This document shows, piece by piece, positions 1 to 5,266 of a DNA stretch of 8,482 nt. The DNA is taken from the NCBI GenBank assembly GCA_035515515.1, contig DATJBC010000130.1, positions 1-8,482 on the forward strand. Reading direction: 5' to 3'. Origin of the DNA: DATJBC01 sp035515515 (lineage in GTDB: Bacteria > Actinomycetota > Acidimicrobiia > Acidimicrobiales > UBA8190). The notes beneath the pieces are model-generated. The model was not told the origin of the DNA, searched no databases, and saw nothing but the letters and a program-made list of their open reading frames with translations. Both the position numbers and the translations under genes were made by a program. How positions within the stretch are numbered: position 1 is the first letter of the stretch; every line of letters begins with the position of its first letter.

Positions 1-447
1 AACATCGGGTCGCCGTGCAAGGCCGTGTACGGCAACACCTTCGTCAACGACGTCTCCCACGACGCCGCCACCATCGGGGGCGTGATCCAGGGCATCCACA
101 GCCACGCCGCCAACGCCACGGTGTTCGTCGTCGGCTACCCCGACATCCTCCCCCAGAGCGGCAACTGCTACCCGACGATGCCGCTCACCACCGGGGACGT
201 GTCCTACTTGAACACGCTGGAGAAGGATCTCAACGCCATGCTTCAGTCCGAGGCGAGCGCCAACAACGCCACCTTCGTGGACACCTTCACCCAGTCGGTG
301 GGCCACGACTCGTGCAAGTCCTCCAGCGTGCGCTGGGTCAACCCCATCATCGCCAGCGGCGGGGGCATCTCGGTGCACCCCAACCCCACCGGCGCCTCGA
401 AGATGGGGTCGGCCCTCCAGGGTGCCATCGGGGCCAAGGGCCTGTAG
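1..447 (+). CDS. SGNH/GDSL-type secreted esterase, C-terminal part (5' end outside window)
   Basis: The frame is open from base 1 to a TAG at 445-447, giving 148 visible residues; the start lies upstream of the window. The C-terminal block reads SVHPNPTGASKMGSAL. Its His (codon 376-378, visible residue 126) fits the catalytic His of block V in SGNH hydrolases, where HPN is followed by a Gly and a helix. An inner GYPDILP segment is also typical of actinobacterial secreted SGNH lipases/esterases. Three cysteines (visible residues 6, 56 and 105) sit in SPC, NCYP and DSCK contexts and suggest disulfides, hence an exported enzyme that hydrolyses ester bonds of lipids or acylated polymers. The nucleophile block (GDS-like) and any signal peptide are outside the window, so export and substrate are inferred. 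The gene converges on the CBS/MgtE-N gene, 15 bases away. The family call is good; the exact substrate is unknown. Confidence 0.88.
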   Translation, partial: NIGSPCKAVYGNTFVNDVSHDAATIGGVIQGIHSHAANATVFVVGYPDILPQSGNCYPTMPLTTGDVSYLNTLEKDLNAMLQSEASANNATFVDTFTQSVGHDSCKSSSVRWVNPIIASGGGISVHPNPTGASKMGSALQGAIGAKGL

Positions 448-464
448 GACCCGGCGCCGGGGTC
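448..464. terminator. Possible short shared hairpin between convergent genes
   Basis: The 15 bases between the esterase stop and the CBS-gene stop, plus two bases of that gene, form a near-perfect inverted repeat. GACCCG pairs with CGGGGTC, with one bulged G and a GCGC loop. Its position between two convergent genes fits a compact bidirectional terminator. There is no T-run on either side, and short GC palindromes are common in DNA this GC-rich, so the call is weak. Confidence 0.25.
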
Positions 465-1722
465 ACTCCTCGACCGAGGTCATCCCGAAGTCGCGGCGCC
501 ACCCGGTGGGGAGCAGCATCTCGAGCACGTCGTCCACGGTGATGACGCCGACCATGCGGTGCTGCTCGTCCATGACGGGCGCCACCGTGAGGTTGAAGTC
601 GGTCATCTTGCGGGTGACGGCGTGGAGGTCCCAGTCGGGGTGGACATGCGCCGGGTTGGGCCGCACCACCGACCCCAGGCGCTCCGAGGGGGGCGCCTGC
701 ACCAGCGAGACCATCGAGGCCGAGCCCGTGACGCGCCCGCCCACGCCGCGTGCGAAGACGACCGCCAGGGCCTCGGGGGGCGCCTTGCTGGCCCGCACGG
801 CGTCGAGGACGTCGCGGACCTCGGTCGACTCCTCCAGGCACAGGAAGTCGGGGCTCATGATCCCGCCCGCGGTGTCGGGGTTGTAGTTGAGCAGCGCGCG
901 CACCTTGCGCTGCTGGGCCGGGGGCAGCAGCTGGAGCACCGGCAGCCGGCGCTCCTGGTCGAGCTCCATGATGAGGTCGGCGGCGTCGTCGGGGGCCATG
1001 GTGGTGAGCAGGCGGGCCGCCTCGGCGTCGGTGCGGCTCTGGACGAACTCGATCTGGTGGTCGGCGTCGAGCTCCTCGAAGACGTCGGCCTCGAGCTCGC
1101 GGTCGTGGCCCACCGCCTCGATGATCTCCTCGCCCTCCTCGTGCGACGCCGCCTCCACCAGGTCGGCGATCTGGGCGGGGTGCAGGCGGGCGAGCTTGCG
1201 GTAGGGGATGCGCAGCCGGGCGGTGGGCACGTGGGCCACGAAGGGCTCGATGCTGGCCCAGTCGACGACCTTGCCCGCCGGGATGCGGCGCCCCAGGAAG
1301 CGGGGCAGCAGCCTGCGCAGCGCCACGCGGGGGCTGGGGTCGACGGCCACCACCTCCCAGCGGCCGTCCACGCGGGCCAGCTCGATCTCGTTGGCGCGGA
1401 TGAGGCGGGCCCCCTGCAGGTTGATGAGGTGGCGCGCCCGCAGGTCCTGGGACAGGAGCAGCTCGGCCGGCCGCCGCTCGAAGCGCTGGAGGCTGACGGT
1501 GTCGCCCACGAACGTGACCCGGCCGGGGCGCAGCTCGGCGATGCGGTCCATGGGGAGGAAGAGCTGGCGGTTGGCGATGCGGACCACGGCGCCGCCCACG
1601 GGGGGGTGGGGGGACATGCCGAGCCGGGCGATGAGGTCCTCGACCCGCCCCAGGCGGTCGCCGTCCCGGTCCACGAGCGCGCTCTTGACCACGCTCGACA
1701 GGTGCAGGATCTCGACGGCCAT
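463..1722 (-). CDS. PRC-barrel / MgtE N-domain / CBS-pair protein, soluble, no membrane domain
   Basis: This 419-residue protein has no hydrophobic segment long enough to span a membrane. Domains in order: a PRC-barrel-like N-terminus (about 5-75) followed by a second beta-rich, possibly PRC-like stretch (about 88-155); an MgtE intracellular N domain (about 174-285) of helical repeats ending in ALLNYNPDTAGGIMS; and a CBS pair (about 286-345 and 350-405, with VAPVMDEQHRMVGVITVDDVLEML in the second). In true MgtE the same N and CBS domains sense Mg2+ and gate a five-helix channel that should follow residue 405. Here the protein ends 14 residues later. It is therefore probably a cytoplasmic sensor or regulator for divalent cations or nucleotides, perhaps acting on a separate transporter; that is inference. 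The start is ATG 1722, chosen because GAGGAG lies 9 bases upstream and the PRC domain begins at once. The gene stands alone, divergent from the glycosyltransferase operon. Confidence 0.9.
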   Translation of the reverse strand: MAVEILHLSSVVKSALVDRDGDRLGRVEDLIARLGMSPHPPVGGAVVRIANRQLFLPMDRIAELRPGRVTFVGDTVSLQRFERRPAELLLSQDLRARHLINLQGARLIRANEIELARVDGRWEVVAVDPSPRVALRRLLPRFLGRRIPAGKVVDWASIEPFVAHVPTARLRIPYRKLARLHPAQIADLVEAASHEEGEEIIEAVGHDRELEADVFEELDADHQIEFVQSRTDAEAARLLTTMAPDDAADLIMELDQERRLPVLQLLPPAQQRKVRALLNYNPDTAGGIMSPDFLCLEESTEVRDVLDAVRASKAPPEALAVVFARGVGGRVTGSASMVSLVQAPPSERLGSVVRPNPAHVHPDWDLHAVTRKMTDFNLTVAPVMDEQHRMVGVITVDDVLEMLLPTGWRRDFGMTSVEE

Positions 1723-1731
1723 TGCTCGGCG

Positions 1732-1737
1732 CTCCTC
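1732..1737 (-). promoter_or_regulatory. Ribosome binding site of the PRC/MgtE-N/CBS gene
   Basis: GAGGAG on the minus strand, 9 bases before ATG 1722. It decides this start over the open frame that continues upstream to about 2094, which has no comparable site and translates to Arg/Pro/Gly-rich sequence. Confidence 0.75.
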
Positions 1738-1774
1738 GAGCGACGCGGTGCGGTGCAGCCATCGCCAAGCTAGT

Positions 1775-1798
1775 GGACGCGTCCGTCGTGGGACGCGT
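1775..1798. repeat. Inverted repeat, possible operator or 5'-UTR hairpin
   Basis: ACGCGTCC (1777-1784) and GGACGCGT (1791-1798) are perfect 8-base inverted arms around a six-base GTCGTG spacer. The left side is also part of a perfect ten-base palindrome, GGACGCGTCC (1775-1784), so GGACGCGT occurs twice in direct orientation 16 bases apart. It lies 53-76 bases upstream of the CBS-gene ATG, next to the weak TAGCTT -10 candidate. A transcription-factor site for the CBS gene is possible; no regulator is identified. Confidence 0.4.
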
Positions 1799-1854
1799 AC
1801 CGGGCGGTCCCCGCCGCGCCCCCCGCGCCGCCCACCGGGCGGGCCCCGTGCCCC

Positions 1855-1881
1855 GGGGGCGGCCTCTCCGGGCGGGGCGGG
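1855..1881 (+). other. Potential G-quadruplex tract
   Basis: Four G-runs lie in a row on the plus strand: GGGGG (1855-1859), GGG (1870-1872), GGGG (1874-1877) and GGG (1879-1881). The spacers are 10, 1 and 1 bases. The pattern permits an intramolecular quadruplex with one long loop. A further GGGCGGG lies at 1837-1843. Such runs arise readily by composition alone in DNA this GC-rich, so a function is not claimed. Confidence 0.3.
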
Positions 1882-1993
1882 CCCCGGCCGGCACCCCGTG
1901 TGACCAGGTCGTCGAGGGCCGCGACGGTCGCCGCCGGGGTGCCTCGGGCGCCCCGCGCCCGCCGCCCGCCGTTTGCGCCCGGGCGGGCATCCG

Positions 1994-2000
1994 GGGGAGG
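1994..2000 (+). promoter_or_regulatory. Strong Shine-Dalgarno serving the leader ORF, not the glycosyltransferase start
   Basis: GGGGAGG lies 10 bases before ATG 2011. It is the best ribosome binding sequence in the divergent region. No ATG, GTG or TTG in the glycosyltransferase frame lies at a usable distance behind it, so it appears to load ribosomes onto the ten-codon ORF at 2011. Confidence 0.5.
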
Positions 2001-2010
2001 CTGATCGGCC

Positions 2011-2043
2011 ATGGTCGCTCACGAGAGCACCGCGCGTGCCTAA
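2011..2043 (+). CDS. Candidate leader peptide, 10 residues (MVAHESTARA)
   Basis: ATG at 2011 is preceded by GGGGAGG with a 10-base spacer. The ORF runs ten codons to TAA at 2041-2043. It overlaps the chosen GTG start (2036) of the glycosyltransferase by 8 bases, an arrangement suited to translational coupling: ribosomes terminating here could restart at the overlapping GTG, whose own ribosome binding site is weak (GAGAG, 8 bases upstream). The peptide is not a run of one amino acid or of regulatory codons, so classical attenuation is not suggested. It could be chance. The alternative reading is that the operon's first gene starts elsewhere or that the sequence has an indel here. Confidence 0.35.
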   Translation: MVAHESTARA

Positions 2044-3409
2044 GAGCCCCAGGCAGCGCTGGATCGAGATCAAGGCATCCTGGGAGCGCAGCACGCATCT
2101 GGAGGTCCCCCCGGCGCGCCCGGCCGCGCCGGCTGCGCCCGGCGGGCTGCGCGTCGCCTACCTCGTGTACCGGGGGAACCCGCGCTGCGGGGGCCAGGGC
2201 GTCTACACCCGGCACCTGGCGCGCGAGCTGGTCGGCATGGGCCATTCGGTGGAGGTCTTCGCCGGCCAGCCGTGGCCCGTCCTCGACCCCGAGGTGGGTT
2301 TCACGCCCGTGCCCGGCCTCGACCTCTATCGGGACCCCGACCCGTTCCGGGTGCCGCATCCCCGCGAGTTCCACTCGGCCGTCGACCTGCTCGAGTTCGC
2401 CGTCATGTGCACGGCCGGCTTCCCCGAGCCGCGCACCTTCTCCAGGCGCGCCCGCCGCCTCCTGTCGGAGCGGCGCGGCGACTTCGACATCGTCCACGAC
2501 AACCAGTGCCTGGGGTCGGGGCTGCTGGGCATGCTGGAGGACGGCTGGCCGCTGCTGGCCACCCTCCATCACCCCATCACCGTCGACCGCGTGCTGGCGC
2601 TGGCGCACGCCGAGAACGCCTACCGCCGCTTCACCCAGCGCCGGTGGTTCGGGTTCCTCGGCATGCAGATGCGCGTGGCGCGCCGGCTGCCCCGCATCGT
2701 GACGGTGTCGGAGTCCTCCAAGCGCGACATCGCCGAGCAGATGGGCGTGGAGCTGTCCCGCATGACGGTCGTGCCCGTGGGGGTGGACCACACCGTGTTC
2801 CGCCCCCGTCCCGATCGGCCCCGCGTCCCGGGGCGGATCATGGTCACGTCGTCGAGCGACGTGCCCATGAAGGGCCTCGTGCCGCTCCTCGAGGCGGTGG
2901 CCAAGCTCCGCACCGAGCGCGACGTGGAGCTGGTGGTCATCGGCCGCCCCACCGAGGGCGGCCGGGTGGCCCGCACCATCGACCGCCTGGGCCTCGCCCC
3001 CGCCGTGCGCTGCGTGAGCGGCATCTCCGACGACGAGCTCGCCGGCCTCTACGCCGAAGCGGAGGTGGCGGTGGTGCCCTCGCTCTACGAGGGGTTCTCG
3101 CTGCCCGCCATCGAGGCCATGGCGTGCGGGGTGCCGCTGGTGGCCACCACCGGGGGGGCGCTCCCCGAGGTGGTGGGGGAGGACGGCGAGACCGGCCTGC
3201 TCGTGACGCCGGACGACCCCGAGGCCCTGGCGCACGCCGTACGGCGCATCCTCGACGACCCCGACCTGGCGTCGAGGCTGGGGGACGGGGGGCGCCGGCG
3301 CGTGCTGGGCCGCTTCACCTGGCAGGCCACCGCCCGGGGGACGGCCGAGCAGTACCGGGTCGTGCTGGACGAGCTCGGCCGGGGCGGCCCCGGGCGGACG
3401 GCGGCCTGA
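2036..3409 (+). CDS. GT4-family glycosyltransferase (GT-B fold), first gene of operon
   Basis: The protein has 457 residues from GTG 2036 to TGA 3407-3409. The N-terminal Rossmann domain begins at LRVAYLVYRGNP (38-49), followed by the glycine loop CGGQGVYTRHLARELVGMGH (51-70), typical of GT4 retaining enzymes. The C-terminal domain carries VPVGVDHTVF (246-255), DVPMKG (275-280) with the donor-phosphate Lys at 279, and the E-x7-E motif YEGFSLPAIEA with E352 and E360. It should transfer a sugar from a nucleotide donor to an unknown acceptor at or near the inner membrane face. The first 37 residues are a charged, then Pro/Ala-rich, extension. The start is the least certain point: GTG 2036 has a weak GAGAG site, the only upstream option is a TTG at 1973, and the next Met codons are too late. 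It is followed one base later by the methyltransferase. Family membership is near certain; donor and acceptor are unknown. Confidence 0.93.
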   Translation: MPKSPRQRWIEIKASWERSTHLEVPPARPAAPAAPGGLRVAYLVYRGNPRCGGQGVYTRHLARELVGMGHSVEVFAGQPWPVLDPEVGFTPVPGLDLYRDPDPFRVPHPREFHSAVDLLEFAVMCTAGFPEPRTFSRRARRLLSERRGDFDIVHDNQCLGSGLLGMLEDGWPLLATLHHPITVDRVLALAHAENAYRRFTQRRWFGFLGMQMRVARRLPRIVTVSESSKRDIAEQMGVELSRMTVVPVGVDHTVFRPRPDRPRVPGRIMVTSSSDVPMKGLVPLLEAVAKLRTERDVELVVIGRPTEGGRVARTIDRLGLAPAVRCVSGISDDELAGLYAEAEVAVVPSLYEGFSLPAIEAMACGVPLVATTGGALPEVVGEDGETGLLVTPDDPEALAHAVRRILDDPDLASRLGDGGRRRVLGRFTWQATARGTAEQYRVVLDELGRGGPGRTAA

Positions 3410-3410
3410 C

Positions 3411-4124
3411 GTGCTCACCGTCGACTACGGCCGCCTCGGGGTGCGGCGCGGCGAGCGCCTGCTCGACCTGGGCTGCGGCGGCGGGCGCCACGCCTTCCAG
3501 GCGGCGCGCCTGGGGGCGCGCGTGGTGGCCCTCGACGCCGATGACCGCGAGGTGAAGCACGTGCGCGACACGATCGGCGCCATGCTCGACGCCGGCGAGA
3601 TCGAGCCCGACGACGAGGCGGGCGCCGTCCAGGGCGACGCCCTGCGGCTCCCCTTCGCCGACGCGAGCTTCGACCGCGTCATCGCGGCCGAGGTGCTCGA
3701 GCACATCCCCGCGGACGCCGACGCCATGGCCGAGCTGGCCCGGGTGCTCCGGCCCGGCGGCACCATGGCGGTGACCGTGCCCCGCTTCGGCCCCGAGGCC
3801 GTCAACTGGGCGCTGTCCGACCAGTACCACAACGTCCCGGGCGGGCACGTGCGCATCTACCGGCGCTCGACCCTGGTGGGGCGCCTGCGGGGCGCCGGCC
3901 TGCGCCCGGTGGGGTCGCACCACGCCCACGCGCTGCACTCGCCGTACTGGTGGCTGCGCTGCTGGGTGGGCCCCTCGCGCCAGGACCACCCCCTGGTGCG
4001 GGCCTACCACCAGCTGCTGGTGTGGGACATCACCCGCGCGCCCGCGCTCACCCGGCTCGCCGACCGGTTCCTCAACCCCTTCCTCGGCAAGAGCCTCGTC
4101 GTCTACCTGGAGAAGCCCGCATGA
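3411..4124 (+). CDS. Class I SAM-dependent methyltransferase (Methyltransf_11 type)
   Basis: A 237-residue protein. SAM-binding motif I is LLDLGCGGGRHA (17-28); the acidic residue after strand 2 lies in VVALDADD (38-45); GDALRLPF (75-82) matches the adenine-contacting strand; and FDRVIAAEVLEHIP (87-100) with LRPGG (113-117) completes the Rossmann core. The C-terminal half has a block outside the generic fold, with YHNVPGGHVRIY (139-150) and HHAHALHSPYWWLRC (170-184). It is rich in His and aromatics and is probably the substrate pocket or a membrane-proximal face. The start GTG 3411 lies one base after the glycosyltransferase stop. There is no clear Shine-Dalgarno, so translation is probably coupled. 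Its stop overlaps the next start (ATGA). From memory, close relatives begin at the same point (MLTVD) and sit beside a GT4 gene in many actinobacteria. The methylated substrate is unknown; a glycoside or lipid made with the neighbouring GT4 is the simplest inference. Confidence 0.95.
   Translation: MLTVDYGRLGVRRGERLLDLGCGGGRHAFQAARLGARVVALDADDREVKHVRDTIGAMLDAGEIEPDDEAGAVQGDALRLPFADASFDRVIAAEVLEHIPADADAMAELARVLRPGGTMAVTVPRFGPEAVNWALSDQYHNVPGGHVRIYRRSTLVGRLRGAGLRPVGSHHAHALHSPYWWLRCWVGPSRQDHPLVRAYHQLLVWDITRAPALTRLADRFLNPFLGKSLVVYLEKPA
4109..4112 (+). promoter_or_regulatory. Ribosome binding site of the toroid-protein gene
   Basis: GGAG, extended as GGAGAAG, lies inside the end of the methyltransferase gene, 8 bases before ATG 4121. 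It supports the start at the ATGA overlap rather than the open frame that continues further upstream. Confidence 0.65.
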
Positions 4125-5266
4125 CGCGTACCGAGGGAGCCCTGCCCGTCGCCGCCGGCCTGCCCGAGGACACCGACCTCGTCGGCTCCCCGCCCCTGGC
4201 CCCGGTGCCCGAGGTGCCCGGCGTGCTGAGCGCCCGGGAGGTGGTGGACACGGCCGCCTCCATCGCGGCGGTGCAGTGCCACGACGGCATGATCCCGTGG
4301 TTCGAGGGCGGCCACTGCGACCCGTGGAACCACGTCGAGTCGGCCATGGCGCTCACGGTCGCCGGCTTCCACAAAGAGGCGGTCCACGCCTACCAGTGGC
4401 TGGCCGACGCCCAGCTGCCCGACGGATCGTGGTTCAACTACTACCTGGCGGGCAGCGGGGTGAAGGACCCGCGCCTGGACACCAACGTGTGCGCCTACGT
4501 GGCCACCGGCGCCTGGCACCACTTCCGGATCACCGACGACCTCGCCGTGCTGGAGGCGATGTGGCCGGTGGTGGACAGGGCGCTCGCCTTCGTCCTGCGC
4601 TACCAGCGAGAGGACGGCGCCATCCTGTGGTGCGTGGACCCCGACGGGCACCGCGGCCGCTACCCGCTGCTCACCGGCTCGTCGTCGATCTACCACGCGT
4701 TGCGCTGCGGCGTGGCCTGCGCCGAGGCCCTCGGCCAGGAGCGCCCCGACTGGGAGCTGGCCGCCGGGCGCCTGGCGCACGTCATCGCGCACAGCCCCGA
4801 GGTGTTCGAGCCCAAGCACGAGTTCGCCATGGACTGGTACTACCCGGTGCTCTCGGGCGCCCTGAACAGCGGGGCGGCCGACGCGCGCCTCGACGCGTGG
4901 TGGGAGACCTTCGTCATGGAGGGGCGCGGCGTGCGCTGCGTGTCCACGGGCCCGTGGGTGACGGCGGCCGAGACGGCGGAGTGCGCGCTGGCCCTCGACG
5001 CCGTGGGCCGCCCCGACCGGGCCCTCGACCTCGTGACCTGGGCCCAGGCCCATCGCCGCGCCGACGGCTCGTACTGGACCGGGATCGTCTATCCCGAGCG
5101 CGACACCTTCCCCTTCGCGGAGCGCACGACCTACACCGCCGGGGCCATGGTGCTCGCCGCCGACGCCCTGGCGCGGGCCACCCCCGCCTCGGGGCTGTTC
5201 CGGGGGGAGTCGCTGCCGGACGGGCTCGACCTCACCGAGCCCCGCCGGGCGGCGCCACCCGCCTGA
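4121..5266 (+). CDS. Alpha/alpha-toroid protein with QW-like repeats ('prenyltransferase'-type, function unknown)
   Basis: A 381-residue, largely helical protein without signal peptide or membrane segment. Three stretches resemble the QW motif of squalene-cyclase-type toroids: YQWLADAQLPDGSW (91-104), FVLRYQREDGAILW (157-170) and LVTWAQAHRRADGSYW (304-319). Databases tend to call such proteins prenyltransferase/squalene-cyclase-like. No DxDD protonation motif is present, so a class II terpene cyclase is unlikely. An alternative is the six-hairpin glycosidase fold: HCDPWNHVESAMAL (65-78), LTGSSSIYHALRC (184-196) and AMDWYYPVLSGAL (236-248) are polar/aromatic blocks that could line a sugar-binding cleft. 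Candidate catalytic residues are H54, D67, E73, D238 and E284, none proven. The start is ATG 4121, overlapping the previous stop as ATGA, with GGAG 8 bases upstream. It is the third gene of the operon, and its 3' end overlaps the convergent methyltransferase by 35 bases. It is surely a real gene; its reaction is unknown. Confidence 0.93.
   Translation: MTRTEGALPVAAGLPEDTDLVGSPPLAPVPEVPGVLSAREVVDTAASIAAVQCHDGMIPWFEGGHCDPWNHVESAMALTVAGFHKEAVHAYQWLADAQLPDGSWFNYYLAGSGVKDPRLDTNVCAYVATGAWHHFRITDDLAVLEAMWPVVDRALAFVLRYQREDGAILWCVDPDGHRGRYPLLTGSSSIYHALRCGVACAEALGQERPDWELAAGRLAHVIAHSPEVFEPKHEFAMDWYYPVLSGALNSGAADARLDAWWETFVMEGRGVRCVSTGPWVTAAETAECALALDAVGRPDRALDLVTWAQAHRRADGSYWTGIVYPERDTFPFAERTTYTAGAMVLAADALARATPASGLFRGESLPDGLDLTEPRRAAPPA

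Larger units (their letters stand above)
1723..2035. other. Divergent intergenic region between CBS gene and glycosyltransferase operon
   Basis: About 310 bases separate the two divergent starts, so promoters for both directions should lie here. It is extremely GC-rich, with long C and G runs at about 1810-1890. On the minus strand a TAGCTT (plus-strand 1767-1772) could be a -10 hexamer for the CBS gene, but I see no -35 match at a suitable distance. On the plus strand I found no convincing sigma-70-like promoter. It holds the inverted repeat at 1775-1798, the G-tract cluster at 1855-1881 and the leader ORF at 2011-2043, listed separately. Open frames crossing it have shadow-like composition and are not accepted as genes. 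Confidence 0.7.

Noticed and set aside
559..1773. 404-codon plus-strand frame opposite the CBS gene
   Set aside because: Composition is a shadow of the minus-strand gene (repetitive Val/Gly/His/Ala), with no recognisable motif, while the minus strand has clear MgtE-N and CBS domains.
1770..2012. 80-codon minus-strand frame in the divergent region
   Set aside because: There is no ribosome binding site before the ATG, and the translation is mostly Gly/Pro/Arg/Ala. A short TPAATVAALDDLVTRG stretch looks protein-like but is not enough.
1973..2035. TTG-initiated 21-residue extension of the glycosyltransferase
   Set aside because: TTG is a rare start, there is no suitable Shine-Dalgarno, and the added residues look like read-through of intergenic sequence. 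It is kept only as an alternative.
2011..2060. Frameshift joining ATG 2011 to the glycosyltransferase frame
   Set aside because: There is no homopolymer or slippery run at the junction, and an in-frame GTG at 2036 explains the gene without an error.
1723..2094. N-terminal extension of the CBS protein by 124 residues
   Set aside because: The extension is low-complexity and overlaps the divergent operon start; GAGGAG before ATG 1722 and the domain start support the shorter form.
347..3418. Very long open frame on the minus strand (over 1000 codons) spanning the CBS gene and the glycosyltransferase
   Set aside because: It is antisense to well-supported genes, its translation is Arg/Pro/Gly/His-rich with no domain, and high GC content removes stop codons by chance.
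4121..5266. Reading the toroid protein as a genuine squalene-hopene cyclase or prenyltransferase
   Set aside because: There is no DxDD and no visible diphosphate- or zinc-binding pattern, and its length is well short of typical cyclases.
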